A stretch of 64,000 nucleotides of DNA from Gelidibacter gilvus (GTDB taxonomy: Bacteria > Bacteroidota > Bacteroidia > Flavobacteriales > Flavobacteriaceae), in NCBI RefSeq assembly GCF_004115975.1, contig NZ_SDDZ01000001.1, positions 310,001 through 374,000 on the forward strand. The letters run 5' to 3'. The notes beneath the pieces are model-generated. The model was not told the origin of the DNA, made no database searches, and was given only the letters and a program-made list of their open reading frames with translations. Positions 9,234 to 18,228 of the stretch are shown here, one piece after another (positions within the stretch are counted from its first letter, which is position 1; each line of letters opens with the position of its first letter). The position numbers and the translations under genes were made by a program.

Positions 9234-10372
9234 GTTTATTTAATGTCTATCCACTTTTTAACATCACGCCGGTACGTGCCAAAGACCTTGCCGTTTTTGA
9301 TGACAAAGGCGTCGAATATTTAGATTTATACGGTGGTCATGCCGTGATTTCCATAGGCCATTCGCATCCAGAATATGTAGCGGCGATTTCCAATCAAGTA
9401 AAAAATTTGGGATTCTATAGTAACGCGATTCAAAATCCGCTACAAGAATCCTTAGCTAAAGAACTTGGACGTATTTCAGGATGCAAGAACTACCAATTAT
9501 TTTTGTGTAATTCAGGAGCTGAAGCCAACGAAAACGCGCTCAAATTAGCGTCCTTTCACACAGGAAAAAAGAACATTCTAGCGTTTAAGAACTCGTTTCA
9601 TGGACGTACCTCAGCAGCGGTTGCCGCCACTGACGATCCAAAAATTGTCGCCCCGTTAAACGCGCAACAACATGTAGATTTTGTGGCTTTAGGCGATTTA
9701 AAAGCCGTAGAAAACATTCTGAAAAAAGAGGAAACCTGTGCCGTTATCGTTGAATGCATCCAAGGTGTGGGTGGATTGGACGAAGGTACCACTGAGTTTT
9801 ATCAAGGCCTGGCAAAACTATGCAAGACCTACAACGCCATGTTGATTGCCGATGAAGTCCAATCTGGTTTTGGAAGAACTGGCGATTTCTTCGCATTTCA
9901 AAAATACGGTTGGACCCCAGATATTATTTCCATGGCAAAAGGTATGGGCAACGGATTTCCAATTGGAGGCATCTTGATCCACCCAAATATTAAAGCGTCG
10001 TTTGGCTTGTTAGGAACTACATTTGGAGGAAATCATTTAGCCTGTGCAGCATCTTTAGCGGTCTTAAAAGTTTTGGAATCAGAAAAGTTGATGGCAAATG
10101 CAGATGAGATGTCGGCGTATTTTATTAAGAAAGCACAGCATCTACCCCATTTAAAAAGCATTAAGGGACGCGGATTGATGTTGGGATTGGAATTCGACTT
10201 TTCAGTAGCAGAACTACGAAAAAAACTGATCCACACCCACAAGATATTCACTGGAAGTGCCAAAAACCCAAATTTAATTCGGATTCTGCCACCATTAACC
10301 ATTCAAAAAGAACATATCGATTTGTTCTTTGGAGCCTTAAAACAGGAGTTGGTGATGATGAATGGGATTTAG
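9230..10372 (+). CDS. argD: N-acylornithine aminotransferase (class III, PLP)
   Basis: Transaminates N-acyl-glutamate semialdehyde to N-acyl-ornithine. Features are NSGAEANENALKLA (PLP phosphate region), FKNSFHGRT, IADEVQSGFGRTG and the PLP lysine in SMAKGMGNGFPIGG. It has 380 aa. In this pathway the substrate probably carries the succinyl or acetyl group added by the first gene. It overlaps proC by 4 bases and is followed by a 90-base spacer with a REP-like palindrome. Confidence 0.92.
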   Translation: MSLFNVYPLFNITPVRAKDLAVFDDKGVEYLDLYGGHAVISIGHSHPEYVAAISNQVKNLGFYSNAIQNPLQESLAKELGRISGCKNYQLFLCNSGAEANENALKLASFHTGKKNILAFKNSFHGRTSAAVAATDDPKIVAPLNAQQHVDFVALGDLKAVENILKKEETCAVIVECIQGVGGLDEGTTEFYQGLAKLCKTYNAMLIADEVQSGFGRTGDFFAFQKYGWTPDIISMAKGMGNGFPIGGILIHPNIKASFGLLGTTFGGNHLACAASLAVLKVLESEKLMANADEMSAYFIKKAQHLPHLKSIKGRGLMLGLEFDFSVAELRKKLIHTHKIFTGSAKNPNLIRILPPLTIQKEHIDLFFGALKQELVMMNGI

Positions 10373-10383
10373 AGTGATGAACA

Positions 10384-10445
10384 AATCAAACCTCACAGGT
10401 TTAAATAGAAGATTAACTTAAAGAGATTCCCGCCTTCGCGGGAAT
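10384..10445. repeat. REP-like palindromes before argF'
   Basis: A short AACCTCACAGGTT-type element (about 10389-10402) is followed by ATTCCCGC-CTTC-GCGGGAAT at 10426-10445, a perfect 8-bp stem with a 4-base loop. The palindrome ends 17 bases before the argF' start codon. The same two-part arrangement recurs before argB. Confidence 0.7.
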
Positions 10446-10462
10446 GAAAAATGTATTATTTG

Positions 10463-11398
10463 ATGAAAAAATACACCGAAATAAAAGACATTGCCAATCT
10501 CTCTGAAATGATAAAGGAAGCTATTTTACTCAAAATGCAGCCTTTTGAATTTTCGGAATTAGGGAAACATAAAACCTTAGTCATGTTGTTTTTCAATTCG
10601 AGTTTGAGAACGCGCTTGAGTACAGAGAAAGCAGCTCGTAATTTAGGCATGCACGTGAGTATTCTCAATATCAACGATGCTTGGAATATCGAATTTGAAG
10701 ACGGCAGCATCATGAATGCCGGCAGCTCTGAACACATCAAGGAAGCCGCCCAGGTGATCTCTCAATATGCGGATGTTATTGCTGTTCGTGCGTTTCCAAC
10801 GCTTACAGATAAAGCTAAAGACGCTTCAGAATATATTTTAAATAGTTTTATAAAATACGCCACGGTGCCAATTGTGAATATGGAAAGTGCTACGGCGCAT
10901 CCCTTACAAGCTTTGGCAGACGCGATTACCATAACCGAACTTTCTGAGACACACAAACCAAAAGTCGTTTTGTCATGGGCGCCACATCCAAAGGCATTAC
11001 CACAAGCGGTTGCCAATTCGTTTGTTGAAATGATGCAAAAGATGGACGTCGATTTAACCATTACGCATCCAGAAGGTTATGAACTTGATGAAAAGATCAC
11101 CAAAAATACCCCCATCAATTACAACCAGGAAGACGCTTTAAAAAACGCCGATTTTGTGTACGTGAAAAATTGGAGCAATTATAAAGACTACGGAAAAGTC
11201 TTAAATCAAGATCCGATTTGGATGATGACCCAAGAAAAACTGGGCAATGCAAAATTTATGCACTGTTTGCCGGTAAGAAGAAATGTGGTGGTGGAAGATG
11301 CGGTTTTAGATGGCAAAAACGCCATAGTGATTAAACAAGCCAACAATAGAACCTTTGCGGCGCAAGTGGTATTAAAGCATATTTTAGAAAATTTGTAG
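10463..11398 (+). CDS. argF': N-acylornithine carbamoyltransferase (ArgF', succinyl/acetyl-ornithine type)
   Basis: Carbamoylates an N-acylated ornithine. The carbamoyl-phosphate motif FFNSSLRTRLSTEK, the AVRAFP segment, the HPLQALAD motif and the MHCLPVRRN motif fit the family that includes Bacteroides fragilis N-succinylornithine transcarbamylase. The frame opens at 10451, but the ATG at 10463 (MKKYTEIKDI) matches the B. fragilis N-terminus as I recall it. The residue aligning with the specificity-setting Pro90 of that enzyme (Glu92 in the acetyl enzyme) is Ser89 here, so the acyl group cannot be called. Confidence 0.88.
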   Translation: MKKYTEIKDIANLSEMIKEAILLKMQPFEFSELGKHKTLVMLFFNSSLRTRLSTEKAARNLGMHVSILNINDAWNIEFEDGSIMNAGSSEHIKEAAQVISQYADVIAVRAFPTLTDKAKDASEYILNSFIKYATVPIVNMESATAHPLQALADAITITELSETHKPKVVLSWAPHPKALPQAVANSFVEMMQKMDVDLTITHPEGYELDEKITKNTPINYNQEDALKNADFVYVKNWSNYKDYGKVLNQDPIWMMTQEKLGNAKFMHCLPVRRNVVVEDAVLDGKNAIVIKQANNRTFAAQVVLKHILENL

Positions 11399-11401
11399 AG
11401 T

Positions 11402-11473
11402 CCTGACAGGTTTTAAAAACCTGACAGGTCTTAGATATAAGATGAAAAATTAAGAGATACCCGCCTTCGCGGG
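11402..11473. repeat. Hairpin pair before argB
   Basis: CCTGACAGGTTTT and AAAACCTGACAGG (11402-11428) pair with one mismatch. After about 30 bases comes CCCGC-CTTC-GCGGG at 11460-11473, which ends 6 bases before the argB ATG. The hairpin so close to the start codon could affect translation. The layout copies the spacer before argF'. Confidence 0.65.
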
Positions 11474-11479
11474 CATGTT

Positions 11480-12256
11480 ATGGACACATTAAAAATCATT
11501 AAAATAGGCGGTAATATCATCGATAATGAAGTGGCATTGTCTTCTTTTTTGGATGTATTTGCAGCTATCGAATCGCCTAAAATCCTGATTCACGGTGGTG
11601 GTAAATTAGCCACACAATTGGCCAATCAGTTGGGTCTTGAAGTAAAAATGATTGATGGCAGACGTATTACTGACAAGGCAACCTTAGACCTCATCACTAT
11701 GGTTTATGCCGGGAAGATCAACAAAAACATCGTGGCACAATTACAATCAAAAAACTGTAATGCCATTGGGTTTTCTGGTGCCGATGGGAACACCATTGTT
11801 TCTAAAAAGCGTCACATAAATCCCATCGATTTCGGATTTGTAGGCGATGTCAAAAAAGTGAATATCAAAACGCTTCAAGTCTTGTTGGAACACAAGGTGA
11901 CTCCGGTATTTTGTGCTTTGACCCACGATAAAAAAGGACAGCTTTTAAACACCAATGCCGACACCATCGCTTCTGAACTGGCCATCGGATTTGCCGAGCA
12001 CTATCAAACAGAATTATATTATTGCTTTGAGAAAAACGGCGTTTTAAGGGATGTGACGGATGAAAATTCGGTAATCAAAGAAATCACTACCCAATCCTAT
12101 CAAAGTTTAATTGATGATAAAGTCATCGTGGACGGCATGCTCCCAAAACTGAACAATTGCGTTTATGCCATTGAAAAAAATGTTCATAAAGTCTGCATCG
12201 GAAAACCAGAAATGCTCTATGACGATCAGGCTAATTTTACAACCATTACCAAATGA
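11480..12256 (+). CDS. argB: N-acylglutamate kinase
   Basis: Amino-acid kinase family enzyme that phosphorylates N-acyl-glutamate, the second step of the pathway. Visible motifs are IKIGGNII at the N-terminus, the LIHGGGKLATQLA glycine-rich loop, DGRRITD and a C-terminal VDGMLPKLNNCVYAI substrate loop. It has 258 aa, close to the family norm. Its stop overlaps the argE start by 4 bases. Confidence 0.92.
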   Translation: MDTLKIIKIGGNIIDNEVALSSFLDVFAAIESPKILIHGGGKLATQLANQLGLEVKMIDGRRITDKATLDLITMVYAGKINKNIVAQLQSKNCNAIGFSGADGNTIVSKKRHINPIDFGFVGDVKKVNIKTLQVLLEHKVTPVFCALTHDKKGQLLNTNADTIASELAIGFAEHYQTELYYCFEKNGVLRDVTDENSVIKEITTQSYQSLIDDKVIVDGMLPKLNNCVYAIEKNVHKVCIGKPEMLYDDQANFTTITK

Positions 12257-13314
12257 TACAAAAACTGACGACAGATGCGATTGCATTGTTAAAAAATTTG
12301 ATTGAAATCCCCTCTTTTTCCTCAGAAGAAGACAAAACTGCCGAGTTGATAGAGCAGTGGTTTAAAAAATTTAATATCGATTATAAAAGAACGATCAACA
12401 ATGTTTGGGCGTTAAATAAACATTTTGACGAATCAAAACCTACGTTGTTGCTCAATTCGCATCACGATACCGTAAAACCCAATTCCGCTTACACCAAAGA
12501 TCCTTTTAAGGCTATTGTGGAAGACAGCAAATTATATGGATTGGGCAGCAATGATGCCGGAGGTTGTTTGGTCTCATTGATCGCCACGTTTACTTACTTT
12601 TATGAGCAACCAGAACTTAAATACAACTTGGTCATTGTCGCTTCCGCAGAAGAAGAAAGTAGTGGACCGAATGGACTGAACAGTATGTTGAAGATTATCC
12701 CGAAAATTGATGTTGCCATTGTGGGCGAACCCACTTTGATGCAACTCGCCATTGCCGAAAAAGGCCTCGTGGTTTTTGATGCCAAGGTAAAAGGAACGCC
12801 AAGTCATTCGGCACACCCAAACGATGACAACGCTATTTATAACTGTATCAACGTATTGCAATGGTTCAAGGATTATAAATTTGAAAAAATTTCGGATGCT
12901 TTAGGAGAAGTTAAATTGACGGTATCTCAAATAAAAGCAGGCAAACAACATAATGCGGTTCCTGCCGAAGTAGATTTGGTGGTGGACGTCCGTGTGAATG
13001 ACCGTTATACCAACGCTGAAATTGTGGACATCCTCCAAAAAGAAGCGCCGTGTGATAGTATTATCCCACGAAGTTTACGCTTGAACTCGTCGTCTATTCC
13101 AAAAGAGCACGCTTTGGTACAGGCAGGTATCGCTTTAGGTCGTGGCACTTATGGGTCACCTACACTTTCAGACCAAGCCGTTTTAACTTGTCCGTCGTTA
13201 AAATTAGGACCTGGGGACAGTACAAGATCACATTCGGCAGATGAATTTATTTATATTAGTGAGATTGAAGAAGGAATTGAATTGTATGTGAAGTTGTTGC
13301 AGAAGATATTGTAG
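12253..13314 (+). CDS. argE: M20 metallo-deacylase (N-acyl-citrulline/ornithine deacylase)
   Basis: Zinc peptidase family M20. Metal-ligand motifs are SHHDTVKP (near residue 74), GSNDAGG (about 99-105), AEEESSGPNG with the catalytic glutamate, and GEPT. It has 353 aa. In a pathway using ArgF', its likely job is removing the acyl group from N-acyl-citrulline after carbamoylation. It is similar to DapE, so substrate assignment rests on the operon. Confidence 0.85.
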   Translation: MIQKLTTDAIALLKNLIEIPSFSSEEDKTAELIEQWFKKFNIDYKRTINNVWALNKHFDESKPTLLLNSHHDTVKPNSAYTKDPFKAIVEDSKLYGLGSNDAGGCLVSLIATFTYFYEQPELKYNLVIVASAEEESSGPNGLNSMLKIIPKIDVAIVGEPTLMQLAIAEKGLVVFDAKVKGTPSHSAHPNDDNAIYNCINVLQWFKDYKFEKISDALGEVKLTVSQIKAGKQHNAVPAEVDLVVDVRVNDRYTNAEIVDILQKEAPCDSIIPRSLRLNSSSIPKEHALVQAGIALGRGTYGSPTLSDQAVLTCPSLKLGPGDSTRSHSADEFIYISEIEEGIELYVKLLQKIL

Positions 13315-13339
13315 AAAAAGAATTAAGATTTTAGAGCCA

Positions 13340-13439
13340 ACCTGCCGGCAGGCAGGGAATTAAGACTTGATTTTGAATTGATAAGATAAGAATAATTAAA
13401 AAAGGAGAGCAGGTTTTAGATTCCTGCCTTCGCAGGAAT
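13340..13439. repeat. REP-like palindromes before argH
   Basis: The 130-base spacer between argE and argH contains CCTGCC-GGCAGG (about 13341-13352) and ATTCCTGC-CTTC-GCAGGAAT at 13420-13439. The second palindrome ends 5 bases before the argH ATG. It is the third REP-like palindrome in this operon placed against a start codon. Confidence 0.65.
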
Positions 13440-13444
13440 TTAGT

Positions 13445-14734
13445 ATGAAACTCTGGGATAAAGGTATTAGTATTGATAAAAAGATAGAACAATTCACCGT
13501 TGGAAACGACCGGGAAATCGATCTACATATTGCCAAATATGATGTTCAGGCGTCTTTGGCTCATGCCAAAATGCTTCAATCCATCGGTATTTTATCGAAG
13601 GACGAATTAGTGCAATTAGAAGGTGGCTTAGAAATCTTAGCACAACAAATTGAAGAGGGCACCTTCACCATCGACGCGCAATTTGAAGACGTGCATTCTA
13701 AAATCGAATTTGAACTGACCAAAACGTTGGGTGAGGTGGGTAAAAAAATCCATACGGCACGTTCCAGAAATGATCAGGTTTTGGTGGCGCTACAACTTTA
13801 CTACAAAGAAAATATCGGCATTATCTACGATAAAACTGAAGTGTTTTTCAACACCTTGTTAGACTTGGCTGAAACCCATAAAAATGCCTTACTTCCAGGA
13901 TACACACATTTACAAGTAGCCATGCCATCATCTTTTGGCTTATGGTTTTCTGCGTATGCCGAACTGCTAATTGACGATGTGTATTTACTTAATGCAGCTT
14001 TAAAAACCGTCGATCAGAATCCGTTAGGTTCAGCAGCTGGTTACGGGAGTTCTTTCGGAATTGATCGGGAATTTACTACTAAAGAACTGCAGTTTTCGAC
14101 CCTAAAATACAATGTCGTTGCAGCACAAATGGCTCGTGGCAAAAGTGAACGCACCATATCATTAACTTTAGGGAGTTTGTGCAATACCATGGCGCGCTTT
14201 GCGATGGATATCTGCTTATATATGAGTCAGAACTTTAGCTTTATCACCTTTCCGGACGAATTGACTACAGGAAGCAGTATCATGCCGCATAAAAAGAATC
14301 CTGACGTCTTTGAGCTGATTCGTGGTAAGTGCAATAAAATTCAGGCGCTACAAACGGAGATGATATTGATCACCAATAACCTTCCTAGCGGTTACCATCG
14401 CGATTACCAATTGCTGAAAGAAAACATGATTCTTGCTATCAATGACGTTAAGGATATCCTGGATATTTTCAACTATGCCATTCAGCAAATAGAAGTCAAA
14501 GACATCGATTTAAACGATGCCAAATACCAGTATTTATTTACGGTCGATAATATGAACACCTTGGTTGAGGATGGGATGAGTTTCCGCGAGGCTTATCAAA
14601 TTATTGGGAAACAAGTACAAGAAGGGACTTATAAACCAGATACTTCTAAAGAGCACACACATGTGGGAAGCATGGGGAATTTGTGTTTGAAGGAGATCAA
14701 AGCGAAGTTTCCAAAACGTGAAAAGCATCCGTGA
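13445..14734 (+). CDS. argH: Argininosuccinate lyase
   Basis: Last step of arginine synthesis, releasing arginine and fumarate. The fumarase/aspartase-superfamily signature TGSSIMPHKKNPD is near residue 280, HSKIEFELT and HTARSRNDQV lie in the N-terminal half, and PGYTHLQVAMPSSFG is present. It has 429 aa, somewhat shorter than the usual ~460 because the C-terminal domain is short. It closes the arginine operon, and its stop codon lies inside the terminator hairpin. Confidence 0.93.
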   Translation: MKLWDKGISIDKKIEQFTVGNDREIDLHIAKYDVQASLAHAKMLQSIGILSKDELVQLEGGLEILAQQIEEGTFTIDAQFEDVHSKIEFELTKTLGEVGKKIHTARSRNDQVLVALQLYYKENIGIIYDKTEVFFNTLLDLAETHKNALLPGYTHLQVAMPSSFGLWFSAYAELLIDDVYLLNAALKTVDQNPLGSAAGYGSSFGIDREFTTKELQFSTLKYNVVAAQMARGKSERTISLTLGSLCNTMARFAMDICLYMSQNFSFITFPDELTTGSSIMPHKKNPDVFELIRGKCNKIQALQTEMILITNNLPSGYHRDYQLLKENMILAINDVKDILDIFNYAIQQIEVKDIDLNDAKYQYLFTVDNMNTLVEDGMSFREAYQIIGKQVQEGTYKPDTSKEHTHVGSMGNLCLKEIKAKFPKREKHP

Positions 14735-14745
14735 AGGATGCTTTT
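14721..14745 (+). terminator. Terminator overlapping the argH stop
   Basis: AAAAGCATCC (14721-14730) pairs perfectly with GGATGCTTTT (14736-14745) around a 5-nt loop. The argH TGA (14732-14734) lies in the loop. It ends the long arginine operon and, being symmetric with A/T flanks, may also serve the convergent leu operon. Confidence 0.75.
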
Positions 14746-14788
14746 CTGAAGAGCTACTATCTAATAATTCTGACTAACTAAATTAAAT

Positions 14789-15907
14789 TTAAATAATAGT
14801 AGATTGTCCTAAATGAATGTTTGTAAAATTCATATTAGTATCCTTCGGATTATTTATAAAATCTTCAATGAAATCGCCCACTTTGGTGGTTGAAATATGA
14901 TTGAATTTAGTGTTTAAATCTGGTGTTGTAATATTTAATTTTAACGAACGCTCCACCCCTTCTCTAATTAATTCGGCTTCTTCATATAATTCGAAATGAT
15001 CCAACAACATGGCGGCAGATAAAATGGACGCAATCGGATTGGCAATGCCCAAATCTTTTGCCTGCGGATAAGACCCATGAATAGGTTCAAACATGGCGAA
15101 GTAATCTCCAACCGATGCAGATGCCAATAAGCCAATAGAACCACCTATGACACTTGCCTCGTCGCTGATAATATCGCCAAACATATTTTCAGTCAAGATA
15201 ACGTCAAATTGTTTCGGATTCAATATGATCTGCATGGCAGCATTATCTACAAATAAGTAGTCAAGTTTGACATCTTTGTATTCCTGTGATACTTCAGTCA
15301 CCACTTTTCGCCATAAACGCGACGATTCCAAAACATTGGCTTTATCTACCAAAGTCACTTTGCGCTTTCTGGATTGCGCCGATTTGAATGCCAAGTGGGT
15401 GATGCGTTCGATTTCAGAACGGGTATACACACATAAATCAGAGGCCGTATTTCCGTCTTCGCTTAATGTTTTTTCACCGAAATAAATGCCTCCAGTCAAT
15501 TCTCTATAGATACAAATATCAGTACCCTTTATGAATTGCTTTTTTAATGGCGATTTGTCCAAAAGGGTATCGTAAGCTTTAACTGGTCTTATATTGGCAT
15601 ATAAACCCAATTCCTTGCGCAGTTTCAATAAGCCTTGTTCAGGGCGCACTTTAGCCGATGGGTCATTGTCATATTTTGGATCGCCAATGGCACCAAATAA
15701 AATGGCATCGGTGGCTTTACATAAATCAAGGGTTTCCTTTGGCAACGGATCGCCAGTTTCATCAATTGCAATAGCACCTACTGGCGCATATTTGAATTGA
15801 AACGAATGATCAAATTCTTGTGCAATCGCCTTCAAAACTTTGACAGCTTGTGCGGTTACTTCTGGTCCTATGCCATCTCCTGGCAATACAGCTATTTTTA
15901 ATTTCAT
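14789..15907 (-). CDS. leuB: 3-isopropylmalate dehydrogenase
   Basis: NAD-dependent oxidative decarboxylation, third step of leucine synthesis. PGDGIGPEVTAQAVKVLK at the N-terminus, the arginine cluster around YANIRPVKAY, DKANVLESSRLWR, and the NMFGDIISDEAS metal-binding segment are typical. It has 372 aa. The last ~20 residues (after DFIEDFINN) extend beyond the usual end. It is the last gene of leuA-C-D-B on the minus strand, separated from leuD by a hairpin-rich spacer. Confidence 0.93.
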   Translation of the reverse strand: MKLKIAVLPGDGIGPEVTAQAVKVLKAIAQEFDHSFQFKYAPVGAIAIDETGDPLPKETLDLCKATDAILFGAIGDPKYDNDPSAKVRPEQGLLKLRKELGLYANIRPVKAYDTLLDKSPLKKQFIKGTDICIYRELTGGIYFGEKTLSEDGNTASDLCVYTRSEIERITHLAFKSAQSRKRKVTLVDKANVLESSRLWRKVVTEVSQEYKDVKLDYLFVDNAAMQIILNPKQFDVILTENMFGDIISDEASVIGGSIGLLASASVGDYFAMFEPIHGSYPQAKDLGIANPIASILSAAMLLDHFELYEEAELIREGVERSLKLNITTPDLNTKFNHISTTKVGDFIEDFINNPKDTNMNFTNIHLGQSTII

Positions 15908-15910
15908 AAA

Positions 15911-16098
15911 TTCTTGCGAAGGCAGGAATCCCCTACCTTCAATTATTTTAGTGTTTTTTTTTCTTTTCTTGTTCCCGCGATCCCGATAACTATCGGGAGG
16001 GAATCTATCAATTTTTTGACGTCACATCAATAGTTTCGCCTTTTCAAACCTACAAGGTTTTTGAAACCTTGCAGGTTAGTTTTAGAAACCTTGCAGGT
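15911..16098. repeat. Hairpin cluster between leuD and leuB
   Basis: The 196-base spacer carries a half REP (GCGAAGGCAGGAAT, about 15915), TCCCGATA-AC-TATCGGGA (about 15979-15996) and a set of AACCT(A/T)CAAGGTT-type repeats (16047-16098) that can pair with one another. These are intergenic palindrome families of this genome. Because the genes are in one operon, the structures would be transcribed. Confidence 0.6.
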
Positions 16099-16103
16099 AG
16101 TTA

Positions 16104-16694
16104 TTACGCTTGCAATGTCTTCTCAAATGCTTTAATCGTTTCTCTTTTACTCAACAAATAGTCAATATCATCATAACCGTTGATCATACATGTTTTTTTG
16201 TAGGCATCAATATGAAAAGCTTCTGAATGATTTGAACCATCAATACCAATGGTTTGCGCTTCTAAATCTACGTTGATTTTTGTCTTCGGATCCGCTGTAA
16301 TGGTCGTCATCAATTCCTTCAAAAACTGGGGAGAGACTTGCACTGGAAGCAATCCATTATTAAGCGCGTTCCCTTTAAAGATATCTGCAAAGAAACTTGA
16401 TACGATTACTTTAAATCCATAATCGGTTAATGCCCATGCCGCATGCTCTCTACTGCTGCCACATCCAAAATTATCTCCAGCCACCAAAATAGGACCTGCA
16501 AACTGGGATTGGTTCAATATAAAATCGGTGTTGATGCCACCATCATTTTGAAATCGCCAATCTCTAAACAAGTTTTTTCCAAAGCCATCTCTGTTGGTAA
16601 CTTTCAAAAAACGCGCAGGGATAATCTGATCCGTATCGACGTTTTCGATGTCTAATGGAATTGCTGTTGCTTTTAAGGTTATAAATTTTTCCAT
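16104..16694 (-). CDS. leuD: 3-isopropylmalate dehydratase small subunit
   Basis: Swivel-domain subunit of isopropylmalate isomerase. [14 protein letters not shown] near the N-terminus and the [17 protein letters not shown] substrate loop (about 73-89) are diagnostic. It has 196 aa, normal length. It works with LeuC, encoded just upstream on the same strand. Confidence 0.94.
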   Translation of the reverse strand: MEKFITLKATAIPLDIENVDTDQIIPARFLKVTNRDGFGKNLFRDWRFQNDGGINTDFILNQSQFAGPILVAGDNFGCGSSREHAAWALTDYGFKVIVSSFFADIFKGNALNNGLLPVQVSPQFLKELMTTITADPKTKINVDLEAQTIGIDGSNHSEAFHIDAYKKTCMINGYDDIDYLLSKRETIKAFEKTLQA

Positions 16695-16702
16695 TCCCCT
16701 AA

Positions 16703-16829
16703 ATCCCCAAAGGGGACTTTTTATTATTTTTATTTATTTTTAGCCACGATTACACGAATGTTTTTCTGTAGCTTTTTTATAAGTTTCTGTCCTTTTCAAA
16801 CCTGTCAGGTTTTAAAAACCTTACAGGTT
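16703..16829. repeat. Palindromes between leuC and leuD
   Basis: The spacer of 150 bases contains CCCC-AAA-GGGG (16705-16715), followed on the minus side by further AT-rich sequence, and AACCTGTCAGGTTTT paired with AAAACCTTACAGGTT (16799-16829, one mismatch). The latter is the same family as the hairpin before argB. Confidence 0.6.
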
Positions 16830-16844
16830 GGTCGATGCGTGTTC

Positions 16845-18227
16845 TTAATTCAACTGTTTTGTAATATCAATGATCTTACCTTCAACAGCGGTTGCAGCAG
16901 CCATCAATGGACTTGCTAAAATGGTTCGCGCGCCTTGACCTTGTCTCCCTTCAAAATTTCTATTGGAGGTGGAAACGCAATATTCGCCTTGCAGAATTTT
17001 ATCGTCGTTCATTGCCAAACATGCTGAACATCCAGGTTGGCGCAATTCAAATCCGGCATCATCAAAAATGATTTTTAAACCTTCTTCTATAATTTGAGCC
17101 TCCACTTGCTTGCTTCCTGGAACTAGCCATGCCGTAACATTATCTGCTTTTCGTTTGCCCTTGATATAATCTGCCGCAATCCTAAAATCTTCAATTCTTG
17201 AATTGGTACAACTGCCAATAAAAACAAAATTGATAGGTTTACCAATTAAGGTTTCACCTTTCTTAAAATTCATATAATCCAATGCTTTTTCAAAGGACGC
17301 ATCACTGGTTTCAGGAATGAATTCGGAAATTTTAATTCCCATTCCAGGATTGGTGCCATAGGTCAACATCGGCTCAATATCTTCGGCATCAAAATGATAT
17401 TCTTTATCAAAAACCGCATCGTCGTCGGTTGGCAGTGTTTTCCAATAGGCTACTTTTTTATCGAATGCTTCACCTTTTTGAGCAAATTTTCGACCTTTTA
17501 CATATTCAAACGTCGTTTCATCCGGTGCAATCATACCTCCGCGAGCCCCCATTTCAATACTCATATTACAAACGGTCATTCGGCCTTCCATAGACATGTT
17601 TTCAAAAACATCACCAGCATATTCACAAAAATAACCTGTACCCGCGTTGGTACCAATTTTTGAAATAATATATAAAATGACGTCTTTTGATAGGACGCCG
17701 TTTCTTAACTTTCCGTTGACCGTTACTCTTAAACTCTTTGGTTTTGTAAGCAGTAAACACTGACTTGCAAAAACCTGCGCGACTTGGCTAGTCCCAATCC
17801 CAAAGGCGATGGTTCCAAATGCGCCATGCGTTGATGTATGACTGTCGCCACAAACAATGGTCATTCCGGGTTGGGTGATGCCCAATTCTGGTGCCATGAC
17901 GTGCACAATACCGTTGTATTTATGCCCTAATTCATAGAGTGTAATGTTATTATTATGGCAATTTTCAGAGAGTTGCTCCAGCTGTTTCCTGGAAAGCTCA
18001 TCCTTAATTGGTAAATGCTGATTGATTGTAGGTGTGTTATGATCGGCTGTAGCAACAATTTGATCTGGTCTAAAGACTGGAATATTGCGCTCTTCAAGCT
18101 CATTAAATGCTTGCGGACTCGTTACTTCGTGAATCAGATGTTTATCGATATACAGAATTTGCGGACCGTTTTCAATCGTGTCTACAACATGCGCATCCCA
18201 AACTTTATCAAATAAGGTTTTTCCCAT
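16845..18227 (-). CDS. leuC: 3-isopropylmalate dehydratase large subunit
   Basis: Aconitase-family [4Fe-4S] enzyme that isomerises 2- to 3-isopropylmalate. Visible are [12 protein letters not shown], the [13 protein letters not shown] motif, and the iron-sulfur cysteines in FIGSCTNSR and [10 protein letters not shown]. It has 460 aa. It begins one base after the leuA stop and pairs with leuD. Confidence 0.95.
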   Translation of the reverse strand: MGKTLFDKVWDAHVVDTIENGPQILYIDKHLIHEVTSPQAFNELEERNIPVFRPDQIVATADHNTPTINQHLPIKDELSRKQLEQLSENCHNNNITLYELGHKYNGIVHVMAPELGITQPGMTIVCGDSHTSTHGAFGTIAFGIGTSQVAQVFASQCLLLTKPKSLRVTVNGKLRNGVLSKDVILYIISKIGTNAGTGYFCEYAGDVFENMSMEGRMTVCNMSIEMGARGGMIAPDETTFEYVKGRKFAQKGEAFDKKVAYWKTLPTDDDAVFDKEYHFDAEDIEPMLTYGTNPGMGIKISEFIPETSDASFEKALDYMNFKKGETLIGKPINFVFIGSCTNSRIEDFRIAADYIKGKRKADNVTAWLVPGSKQVEAQIIEEGLKIIFDDAGFELRQPGCSACLAMNDDKILQGEYCVSTSNRNFEGRQGQGARTILASPLMAAATAVEGKIIDITKQLN

Positions 18228-18228
18228 T

